Positions 1-5,535 of a stretch of 5,535 nt of DNA are shown one piece after another; position 1 is the first letter of the stretch; the number at the start of each line of letters is the position of its first letter. The translations under genes and the position numbers were made by a program. A model generated the notes under the pieces. It made no database searches, was not told the DNA's origin, and was given only the letters and a program-made list of their open reading frames with translations. Source of the stretch: CAXYVC01 sp964292295 (GTDB lineage: Bacteria > Acidobacteriota > Holophagae > Holophagales > Holophagaceae); the NCBI GenBank assembly GCA_964292295.1, contig CAXYVC010000145.1:1-5535 (forward strand). Direction: 5' to 3'.

Positions 1-14
1 GACCCCTACCATAC

Positions 15-30
15 CCCCGCCTCAGCGGGG
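15..30. repeat. Short GC-rich perfect hairpin
   Basis: CCCCGC and GCGGGG pair perfectly around the 4-nt loop CTCA. No T-run follows on either strand: on the plus strand it is followed by TCG and eight C residues (34-41). It is therefore not a canonical intrinsic terminator by itself. It lies just beyond the terminator at 43-73 and may be the end of a gene to the left of the window, a second weak stop signal, or an interspersed GC-rich repeat. The pairing is directly visible; the role is unknown. Confidence 0.45.
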
Positions 31-42
31 TCGCCCCCCCCG

Positions 43-73
43 AAAAAAGCGGGAGCCTTGGCTCGGCTTTTTT
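43..73. terminator. Bidirectional rho-independent terminator
   Basis: Six A residues (43-48), a GC-rich stem and six T residues (68-73) form a two-sided intrinsic terminator. AAAAAAGC (43-50) pairs with GCTTTTTT (66-73), and GAGC (53-56) pairs with GCTC (61-64) around the loop CTTG, with a small internal mismatch (GG against G). Read on the minus strand, the U-run falls at 48-43, 27 nt and more after the TAG stop of the small minus-strand gene, which it most likely terminates. The symmetric A/T runs mean it could equally end a plus-strand transcript from left of the window. Confidence 0.85.
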
Positions 74-99
74 GCGTGGGGGGATAAGGGGCGGCTGGC

Positions 100-492
100 C
101 TAGAAGAGGGGATCCCCGGGCTTGCGACGCCAAGCTTCCACGCGGTTCTTGCCCTCGGCCTTGGGCTTGGCGTCCTGGGCGCTGGCGAGCGTCTGGAGCA
201 GGGTGCCTCCGAGACGCACCGCCGCCGTGCGGGCCGCCACGGGGGTGGGGCTGATCAGGGGTTCGGTGGGTGTCGTCGGAGCCGGAGCGGCGGCGGCCGC
301 GCTCTGCTCCTTCAGGCGCTTGGCGTACCAGGCCTTCCGCTTGGGGTCCACGGGGCGGGCCTTGAGCCGAGCGGGCGTCTGGGGCTTCGGCTTGCTCTCC
401 TTGCGGTCTTCCCGCAGCGCGGATTCAGGGTTGGCGGCTTCCTCGAGGATCTTCGCCAGGTCGGCCAGGCTTCCAAGGCCACGCTTGCTCAT
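100..492 (-). CDS. Small basic hypothetical protein, 130 aa
   Basis: I do not recognise a family for this protein. The start chosen is ATG at 492, giving MSKRGLGSLADLAKI at the N-terminus. The frame stays open upstream to 639, but the upstream part reads like non-coding sequence, and AAGGAG (minus strand, 510-505) precedes ATG 492, although at a long spacing of 12 nt. Visible parts: a short amphipathic helix (about residues 6-20, LADLAKILEEAA); a lysine/arginine/proline-rich stretch (27-63) with PVDPKRKAWYAKRLKEQ; an Ala/Pro/Thr-rich, probably disordered linker (64-87); a short hydrophobic stretch (93-103, LGGTLLQTLAS); and a basic tail ending RVEAWRRKPGDPLF. It has no signal peptide, no membrane segment and no cysteine, so it is probably cytoplasmic. 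The net positive charge could suit nucleic-acid or ribosome contact, but that is inference. It is transcribed away from the sensor gene and followed by a good terminator, which supports a real gene. Confidence 0.65.
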   Translation of the reverse strand: MSKRGLGSLADLAKILEEAANPESALREDRKESKPKPQTPARLKARPVDPKRKAWYAKRLKEQSAAAAAPAPTTPTEPLISPTPVAARTAAVRLGGTLLQTLASAQDAKPKAEGKNRVEAWRRKPGDPLF

Positions 493-504
493 ACGGGATC
501 GTTT

Positions 505-510
505 CTCCTT
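505..510 (-). promoter_or_regulatory. Ribosome binding site deciding the ATG 492 start
   Basis: On the minus strand this reads AAGGAG, a strong anti-SD match, 12 nt before ATG 492. The spacing is longer than usual, but no in-frame ATG, GTG or TTG lies closer. It is the best reason for preferring a 130-aa product over the longer frame that opens at 639. Confidence 0.5.
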
Positions 511-573
511 GCGGCGGTTCCATTCTGGATCCAGCCCCCAAGGGTAGCGCGCAGAAGGGCGCCGTCCAAGCGG

Positions 574-597
574 CAGATGCGGGAAGGGGGGCATCTG
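574..597. repeat. Perfect inverted repeat in the divergent intergenic region (possible operator)
   Basis: CAGATGC (574-580) and GCATCTG (591-597) are exact reverse complements separated by 10 nt (GGGAAGGGGG). No T-run follows on either strand, so it does not look like an intrinsic terminator. It sits between two divergent genes, about 47 bp upstream of the putative -35 of the sensor gene and about 80 bp upstream of the small gene's start. That is where a dimeric regulator could bind to affect either gene. The repeat is visible; the operator role is inference. Confidence 0.4.
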
Positions 598-643
598 TGA
601 CCTGCGGCGCTGCTCCTGGAGGAATCCGCTTCCTGGCATCCGT

Positions 644-673
644 TTTACAAGCAGCCCATGGGGCCTCTACACT
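644..673 (+). promoter_or_regulatory. Putative sigma70-type promoter of the first sensor gene
   Basis: TTTACA (644-649, five of six matches to TTGACA) and TACACT (668-673, four of six to TATAAT) are separated by 18 bp. Transcription would start near 680, leaving only about 10 nt before ATG 691 or 22 nt before ATG 703. The spacer contains the 8-bp palindrome CCCATGGG (655-662). The hexamers stand out in a very GC-rich background, but this is a match by eye. Confidence 0.4.
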
Positions 674-690
674 GACCAGATCCTTCGCCG

Positions 691-3600
691 ATGGTTCCGC
701 CGATGCCCCGACCCCTGATGCCGCTCCTGTGCTGCCTTTTGGCGGTCCTCTGCCTGCAGGCCGTCGCGCCAGTCAGCGGGGGGCCCAGGGGCGAGCTCTC
801 CTTCCGCGCCTACGGGGCGGAACAGGGCCTGAAGGGGCAGGGGGTGTGGGCGCTCGCCCAGGACAGCACTGGGTTCCTGTGGGCGGGGACGGAGGAGGGG
901 CTGTACCGCTACGACGGGCGCGCCTGGAAGGCCTTCGGCATCCGGGACGGCCTGCCCAGCAGCTTCGTGGAGGGCCTGCAGGTGGATGACCGCGGCGACC
1001 TGTGGGCGGCAACCTACCACGGCCTGGCACGGCTGGACCGCGGGCGCTTCCGGACCGTGGAACCGTCCCAGGGCCTGCCTGCCCAGCCCGTCACGGCGCT
1101 GGCCTCGGGTGCCGGTTTCCCGCTCTGGGTGGGCACCCAGGAGGGGCCCTTCCGTCTGGAGGCGGATGGGCGCTTCCATCGGGCTTCCGGCTGGCCCGGG
1201 GGCGCGGTGACGGCTCTGTGGACGCGGCCCGGTGTGCCCTTCCTCTACGCCGCCGCGCGCCTGGAGGGGCGCACCCGCCTCTTCCGCTTCGAGGGGGCGC
1301 GCTGGGCGGCGGTGGCCGCGGCGCCCCGGATGGCGGGCGAGAAGATCGACGCCCTGGCCGTGGATGGCCGGGGGGGCGTCTGGGCCCGGAGTGCGGGAAC
1401 CCTGTTCCGCAGGCTCCCGGGAGAGGGCTGCCTGGCCGCCGTGCCGGCGCCGCCCATGGGCCAGAAGGGGCACCTGTACGTGGATGGCTCGGGCCGCCTG
1501 TGGGTGCCCTCGGTGGAGGGGCTCCTGCGCCAGGGGAATGGCGGGCTCGAACGCATGGGGGTGCGCGAAGGCTTTCCCGCCGCGCTGCTCCGCGCGGTGT
1601 TCGAAGACCGCGAGGGCTCCCTGTGGGTGGCCGGGGAGGGGCTCTACCGTCAGCAGGGCGGAGGGGCGCTGAAGGGCTACACCACGCGCCAGGGACTGCC
1701 GGACAACGCCGTGTGGACGATCCACCGCGACCGGCGCGGGCGCCTTCTGGTGGGAACCGGCAACGGGCTGGCGGAGGCCGCAGGGGCGGGATGGAGGCTG
1801 GTGCCCGGGACGCGGCACGTCCCGGTGCGCACGATCAGCGAGGGGCCGGACGGGGGCCTGTTCCTGGCGGGTGGCGCGGAGATCCTGCGCCTCGCGCCTT
1901 CCGGGGCCCTTCAGCGCTTCGGCCCCGCCCAGGGTGTGCTGACGGCCGGACGCATCTACCGTCTGCTCTTCGACGCGGAGGGCATCCTGTGGGCGGCCAC
2001 CGATGGCGGCGGGCTGTTGCGGGGAGAGGGACGCGGCGCCCGCTGGACCTTCCGCCGGGAGGAAATCCCCGGCGGGGACGCCCACGAGCGCTTCGAGGGG
2101 CTGGCCATGGATGCCGCTGGCCGTCTGTGGGCCGCGGGCAGCCGGGGCTTGGCTCTCCGGGACGGGGGGCATTGGCAGCGCTTCACCTCTCGGCATGGGC
2201 TCCGGGCGGATCACGTGAGCTACGTGAGGCCCCTGCGCAGCGGGGAGATGCTGCTCGCCTATTACGATCCCCTGGGGGTCTGCCGCCTGCGCTATGAACA
2301 GGGGGGGCTCCAGGTGCTCGGGCACCTCGATGGGCTCCTGTCCCCGGACCTTTCGGTGTACCTCATGGGAGAGGATGCCTCCGGACGCGTGTGGATCGGC
2401 TCCGGCGGTGGCCTGGAGGTGGTCGGGCGCGACGGGCGCACGGAACACTTCGGGCGCAGCGAGGGGATGCCCAGCGAGAACACCAACGCCATGGCCTTCC
2501 TGGCGGAGCCCGGTGGGGATGTCTGGATCGGCACCGCGGGCGGCCTGGTGCGCTACGACGCCTCGGCACGCCGGGCCGCCGCACTGCCCCCCGCCACTGT
2601 GTTGATGGAGGTCCGCCTGGGGGGCAAGGCCTACGATCCCCAGGAACCGGCCCCCCTGCAGGTGCCCCGTCGCGCCAACACCCTGGAGGTCCGCTACGCC
2701 AGCCCGAGTTACCTCCATGAGCGCGACATTCAGCACGAGACGCGCCTCCTGGGGCTGGAATCCGCTTGGCACCGGCGGGAGGGCGCCGAGGAACGCTACG
2801 CGGCCCTGCCCCCGGGGCGCTACCGCCTGGAGGTCCGCAGCCGTGCGGCGGGGGGCCCCTGGGGGCCCACGGCCAGCCTGGACTTCGTCATCCGGCCCGC
2901 CTGGTGGGAGACCTGGTGGGCCCGGGGCCTGATGGGCATCGCCGCGGTCGCGGCTCTCCTGGCACTCCTCCGCCTGCGCTTGGCGGCGCTGCATCACCGC
3001 ACCCGGGTGCTCGAGGGCATGGTGGCTGCGCGCACCCGGGAGGTGGAGGCCAAGGCGCGGGAATTGGAAGCGGCCAACGGAGCGCTGCGGAACCAGAGCC
3101 TGACGGATACGCTGACGGGCCTGCGCAACCGGAGCTACCTGGGCGTCTGCATGCCGGAGGACGTGGCCCAGGTGACGCGCCTCCACCGCAGTGCCGCCCC
3201 GGGACGCCTGGAGCGCCTGGCGCTGAACATCGACATGGTCTTCCTCATGATCGACGTGGACCATTTCAAGATGGTGAACGACCGCTTCGGCCACGCCGGC
3301 GGCGACCTCGTGCTCCAGCAGGTGGCGGAGCTGATCCGGGGCGCGACCCGGGATACGGACACGGTGGTCCGCTGGGGGGGCGAGGAGTTCCTCGTGGTGG
3401 CCCGCAATGCCGCGCGCCAGGATGCCGCCGTGCTGGCCGAGCGCATCCGCGCCGCGGTGTCCGCCCATCCCTTCGACGTGGGGGAGCGGGAGCCCCTGCA
3501 TCGGACCTGCAGTCTGGGTTTTGCTTGCTTCCCCCTGGTACCCGAGCAGCCTGCCCTCCTGGGCTGGGAACAGGTGGTGGATCTGGCGGACCACTGCCTC

Positions 3601-3783
3601 TATGCCGCCAAGCGCTCCGGGCGCGATGCGTGGGTCGGCGTGCTCGCCGCGGAGGGGGGCGATCCCCAGGCCATCTGGCGGGGCGTTCCCAACGGGATTC
3701 CCGCCCTCCTGGCGGAGGGGCACCTGGAGGCCTGCGTGAGCCCGGGTGTGGTCGGTGACCTCGACTGGAGCCTGGGGGGCTGA
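691..3783 (+). CDS. Periplasmic double-propeller sensor diguanylate cyclase (reg_prop - Y_Y_Y - TM - GGDEF), 1030 aa
   Basis: This inner-membrane one-component receptor should make c-di-GMP from two GTP in response to a periplasmic signal. The order is: signal peptide (about 1-26, hydrophobic core 11-26, likely cut after AVA); fourteen propeller blades of the LWxGTxxGLxR type, with anchor positions near W64, W105, W146, Y186, W231, W271, W312, L353, L390, W434, W480, L521, W568 and W612, i.e. two seven-bladed propellers; Y_Y_Y domain (about 635-735, with RYAALPPGRYRLEVR); one transmembrane helix (about 743-760); coiled-coil linker (about 768-803); GGDEF domain (about 804-985). Catalytic features are intact: DTLTGLRNR (806-814), metal ligand D855 in IDVDHFK, N863, FGHAGGD (866-872), GGEEF (896-900) and LYAAKRSGRD (970-979). 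The I-site RDTD (887-890) sits five residues before GGEEF, so product inhibition is expected. A 45-residue tail of unknown role follows. The start could be ATG 691, 703 or 718; none has a clear Shine-Dalgarno. The ligand is unknown. Confidence 0.93.
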   Translation: MVPPMPRPLMPLLCCLLAVLCLQAVAPVSGGPRGELSFRAYGAEQGLKGQGVWALAQDSTGFLWAGTEEGLYRYDGRAWKAFGIRDGLPSSFVEGLQVDDRGDLWAATYHGLARLDRGRFRTVEPSQGLPAQPVTALASGAGFPLWVGTQEGPFRLEADGRFHRASGWPGGAVTALWTRPGVPFLYAAARLEGRTRLFRFEGARWAAVAAAPRMAGEKIDALAVDGRGGVWARSAGTLFRRLPGEGCLAAVPAPPMGQKGHLYVDGSGRLWVPSVEGLLRQGNGGLERMGVREGFPAALLRAVFEDREGSLWVAGEGLYRQQGGGALKGYTTRQGLPDNAVWTIHRDRRGRLLVGTGNGLAEAAGAGWRLVPGTRHVPVRTISEGPDGGLFLAGGAEILRLAPSGALQRFGPAQGVLTAGRIYRLLFDAEGILWAATDGGGLLRGEGRGARWTFRREEIPGGDAHERFEGLAMDAAGRLWAAGSRGLALRDGGHWQRFTSRHGLRADHVSYVRPLRSGEMLLAYYDPLGVCRLRYEQGGLQVLGHLDGLLSPDLSVYLMGEDASGRVWIGSGGGLEVVGRDGRTEHFGRSEGMPSENTNAMAFLAEPGGDVWIGTAGGLVRYDASARRAAALPPATVLMEVRLGGKAYDPQEPAPLQVPRRANTLEVRYASPSYLHERDIQHETRLLGLESAWHRREGAEERYAALPPGRYRLEVRSRAAGGPWGPTASLDFVIRPAWWETWWARGLMGIAAVAALLALLRLRLAALHHRTRVLEGMVAARTREVEAKARELEAANGALRNQSLTDTLTGLRNRSYLGVCMPEDVAQVTRLHRSAAPGRLERLALNIDMVFLMIDVDHFKMVNDRFGHAGGDLVLQQVAELIRGATRDTDTVVRWGGEEFLVVARNAARQDAAVLAERIRAAVSAHPFDVGEREPLHRTCSLGFACFPLVPEQPALLGWEQVVDLADHCLYAAKRSGRDAWVGVLAAEGGDPQAIWRGVPNGIPALLAEGHLEACVSPGVVGDLDWSLGG

Positions 3784-3865
3784 AGCCTCTTCCACGCCAA
3801 TTGGGTGCTTCATGGATGGCCGCATTCTGGTCTATCCTTGATGGCACTTTCATGGAAGAGGTGGG
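3784..3865 (+). other. 82-bp gap between the paired sensor genes
   Basis: I see no intrinsic terminator here, so the two genes may be co-transcribed. It contains a near-palindrome centred on CCAATTGG (3797-3804), extended by CAC/GTG arms (3793-3795 and 3805-3807) with one unpaired G at 3796. TGAAGC (3781-3786) and GCTTCA (3807-3812) also form a 6-bp inverted repeat around it. TATCCT (3833-3838) is a weak -10-like element with no good -35, so an internal promoter for the second gene is possible but poorly supported. Confidence 0.4.
3855..3861 (+). promoter_or_regulatory. Ribosome binding site of the second sensor gene
   Basis: GAAGAGG lies 4 nt before ATG 3866 and 13 nt before the other in-frame ATG at 3875. 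The spacing to 3866 is a little short but preferable. An in-frame TGA at 3839-3841 excludes any start further upstream. By contrast, the first sensor gene has no such site. Confidence 0.5.
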
Positions 3866-5535
3866 ATGAGGGCGATGCGGGTGTGGCTCGCGTGGGCGCT
3901 GGCGGGATGCATCCCCATCCTGGGCTTCGCCTTGCCCGCCCCCGAAGGGCAGTGGGCCTTCCGCAGCTACGGTACCGCGCAAGGGTTGGACAACTCCGCA
4001 GTCTGGGCCCTGGCCCAGGACCGCACGGGCTTCCTTTGGATCGGGACGGAGGACGGCGTGTTCCGCTTCGACGGCAGGCGCTTCCGGGCCTTCCGTCTGC
4101 GGGACGGCCTGCCCAGCACCTCCATCCAGGCGCTCCATGCCACTCTGGACGGGGGGCTCTGGGTGGGGACCCAGCGCGGCCTGGCCCGGCGGGTCGGCGG
4201 CCGCTTCGAGGCCGTCCCCGCCAGCCTGGGGCTGCCCGAAGGGCCCGTGGCCTGCCTCGCCTCGGGGCCCCAGGGCGAGCTTTGGGTCGGCACCCCGGGC
4301 GGCCCCTTCCGGCAGGCGTCCTCCGGGCGCTTCCACCCTGTGGAGGGGTGGCCCGGGGGGGCGGCAACGGCCCTGGCCTTCGGGCCGGAGGGCCGGGAGG
4401 CCTGGGCGGCGGTTCCGGCCGGCGCGGGCAGCCGCATCCTGCGCTTCGCGGCGGGCCATTGGCGGATGGTCGATGCCGCACCGGCCATGGGCGAGGAGCG
4501 CATCCACGCCCTGCAGGCGGACGCCTCGGGGCGCGTGTGGGCGCGGGGCGCGGAGTCCCTCTTTCTCCTGGAGCCCGGGCGCGGCTATTTCCGGGCGCTG
4601 GATCCCGGCCCAGGAAAGGCGGGCAGCCGGGGCTTCCTGGCCGGAGACGGCGCGGGGAGCCTGTGGACCACGGCCGGCCAGGGGATCGCCCGCCTCCGGG
4701 ACGGACGCTGGCAGCACCTCGGCCTGCCCCAGGGCCTTCGTTCGGGACCGGCCAGGGCCGTGCTGGTGGACCGGGAGGGCGGCCTGTGGATCGGCAGCGG
4801 TTCGGGCCTCTACCGCCTGCTCTGCGGCGGGGCCTGGCAGGCCTTTCCCGCCGGGGCGCTGCTGCCGGAGGGCTACGTGTGGGGCGTCTTCCGCGACCTG
4901 GAGGGCCGCCTGCTCGCGGGCAGCGACGCGGGGCTCCTGCGCTGGCAGGCGGAGGGCTGGAGGCTCGTGCGCGGAACGGAGGGCTTCCAGGTCCGCAGCC
5001 TCGCCCGGGACGGGGACGGGACGCTTCTCGTGGGCGGGGGGCCCCAGGTGCTGCGCGTGGATCCCCGGGGCGGGGTGCTGCAGCGCTTCGGGGCCACCCA
5101 GGGGCTGAATCCGGACGGGCGCGTGCTGCGCCTCTGCCTGGAGGGGGACACCCTGTGGGTGGCCACGGAGGGCGCAGGCCTCTTCCGGGGCCAGCGGAAG
5201 GGGAAGGGCTGGAACTTCCGCCCGGAACCCCTGCCGGGAGCCTCCGGGCGCAGCCGCGTGAACGACCTCCAGCGGGATGGCGCGGGACGCCTGTGGGTGG
5301 CCGGGGAACGCGGCCTCTACCTGAGGGAGGGGGAGGGTTGGCGGCGCTTCGGGCGCGAGGAGGGCCTGCGGGATGTCCACGTGGCCTGCCTCTGTCCCAC
5401 CCGCGATGGCGGCCTCGTCCTGGCCTACTTCGAGCCCCACGGTCTCTGCCGGGCACGCCTCGAGGGCGGCCGCCTCCGGGTGCTGGGGCGCCTGGCCCCC
5501 TTCTTCCGGGCGGCGGAGATCGGCTACATGCTCGC
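3866..5535 (+). CDS. Tandem paralogous periplasmic propeller sensor, 3' end outside the window
   Basis: The frame is open from ATG 3866 to the window edge (556 whole codons plus two bases). The product aligns end to end with the upstream sensor: FLWIGTEDG at 56-64 against FLWAGTEEG at 62-70, and YFEPHGLCR at 521-529 against YYDPLGVCR at 524-532, a net shift of only three residues. Twelve propeller blades are seen, including LWVGTQRGLAR, LWVGTPGGPFR, LWIGSGSGLYR, LWVATEGAGLFR and LWVAGERGLYLR; by the paralogue, two more blades and a Y_Y_Y domain should follow. The N-terminus (MRAMRVWLAWALAGC) is an export signal. It contains a lipobox-like LAGC with Cys15, but the hydrophobic stretch continues to about residue 25, so a type I signal cut near ALPA is also possible. 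The output domain (GGDEF, histidine kinase or other) lies beyond the window; GGDEF is a guess from the neighbour. The protein is probably periplasm-facing and either co-transcribed with, or a duplicate of, the first sensor gene. Confidence 0.9.
   Translation, partial: MRAMRVWLAWALAGCIPILGFALPAPEGQWAFRSYGTAQGLDNSAVWALAQDRTGFLWIGTEDGVFRFDGRRFRAFRLRDGLPSTSIQALHATLDGGLWVGTQRGLARRVGGRFEAVPASLGLPEGPVACLASGPQGELWVGTPGGPFRQASSGRFHPVEGWPGGAATALAFGPEGREAWAAVPAGAGSRILRFAAGHWRMVDAAPAMGEERIHALQADASGRVWARGAESLFLLEPGRGYFRALDPGPGKAGSRGFLAGDGAGSLWTTAGQGIARLRDGRWQHLGLPQGLRSGPARAVLVDREGGLWIGSGSGLYRLLCGGAWQAFPAGALLPEGYVWGVFRDLEGRLLAGSDAGLLRWQAEGWRLVRGTEGFQVRSLARDGDGTLLVGGGPQVLRVDPRGGVLQRFGATQGLNPDGRVLRLCLEGDTLWVATEGAGLFRGQRKGKGWNFRPEPLPGASGRSRVNDLQRDGAGRLWVAGERGLYLREGEGWRRFGREEGLRDVHVACLCPTRDGGLVLAYFEPHGLCRARLEGGRLRVLGRLAPFFRAAEIGYML

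Noticed and set aside
76..93. G-rich tract as a possible G-quadruplex
   Set aside because: Only two clear G-runs of four or more are present; four tracts are needed, and such runs are expected in this base composition.
122..547. Plus-strand frame of 141 codons over the small minus-strand gene
   Set aside because: The minus frame has a Shine-Dalgarno, a Lys/Glu-rich protein-like composition and a terminator in the right place. The plus frame has none of these and reads as Arg/Ser/Ala-rich filler.
493..639. N-terminal extension of the small minus-strand protein to ATG 639
   Set aside because: The extra 49 residues are Arg/Pro-rich and unlike the rest of the protein. The extension would swallow the AAGGAG site and the 7-bp dyad.
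2766..3758. Plus-strand frame of 330 codons overlapping the GGDEF region in another frame
   Set aside because: Gly/Pro/Arg-rich translation without motifs; the overlapping frame carries a complete GGDEF domain.
667..3825. A 1052-codon open frame on the minus strand, antisense to the first sensor gene
   Set aside because: It mirrors the plus-strand gene codon for codon in GC-rich DNA, where stops are rare in other frames. Its translation is low-complexity, rich in Pro, Gly, Ala, His and Gln, with no domain, while the plus frame has clear domains.
3842..3857. TGGCAC resembling the -24 element of a sigma54 promoter before the second sensor
   Set aside because: The -12 element is not a match: the required GC is GA at the expected spacing.
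3266..5440. A 724-codon minus-strand frame spanning the junction of both sensor genes
   Set aside because: Same compositional artefact. It crosses two well-supported plus-strand genes and reads as Pro/Arg/Ala-rich filler.

Overview
The window is very GC-rich, with strong G/C preference at third codon positions. It carries one complete and one partial gene for large periplasmic beta-propeller sensor proteins. The nearest architecture I know is the 'two-component regulator propeller (reg_prop) / Y_Y_Y / GGDEF' family. Such families are expanded in Acidobacteriota of the Holophaga/Geothrix kind and in Xanthomonadaceae and some deltaproteobacteria. I lean towards a Holophagae-like acidobacterium, but this is inference from gene style and composition; no rRNA or other marker is present.

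Layout. Bases 1-99 are non-coding and hold a GC-rich hairpin (15-30) and a two-sided A-run/stem/T-run terminator (43-73). A small basic hypothetical protein of 130 aa is on the minus strand (100-492) and reads into that terminator. A region of about 200 bp (493-690) separates it from the divergent sensor gene; it holds a perfect 7-bp inverted repeat with a 10-nt spacer (574-597) and a plausible sigma70-type promoter (644-673). Gene 1 (691-3783, plus) encodes a 1030-aa diguanylate cyclase: signal peptide, 14 propeller blades (two seven-bladed propellers), a Y_Y_Y domain, one transmembrane helix, a coiled-coil linker, and a GGDEF domain with intact catalytic and inhibitory motifs. An 82-bp gap follows. 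Gene 2 (3866 to beyond 5535, plus) is a collinear tandem paralogue. The window ends inside its second propeller, after 12 recognisable blades, so its output domain is not visible.

Functional picture. Gene 1 should sense something in the periplasm through its propellers and convert it into c-di-GMP synthesis in the cytoplasm. Gene 2 repeats the sensor architecture residue for residue, so the two look like a duplicated and diverged pair that read related but different cues. Whether gene 2 also makes c-di-GMP cannot be decided here. I found no RNA genes, CRISPR arrays, insertion sequences or other mobile elements.
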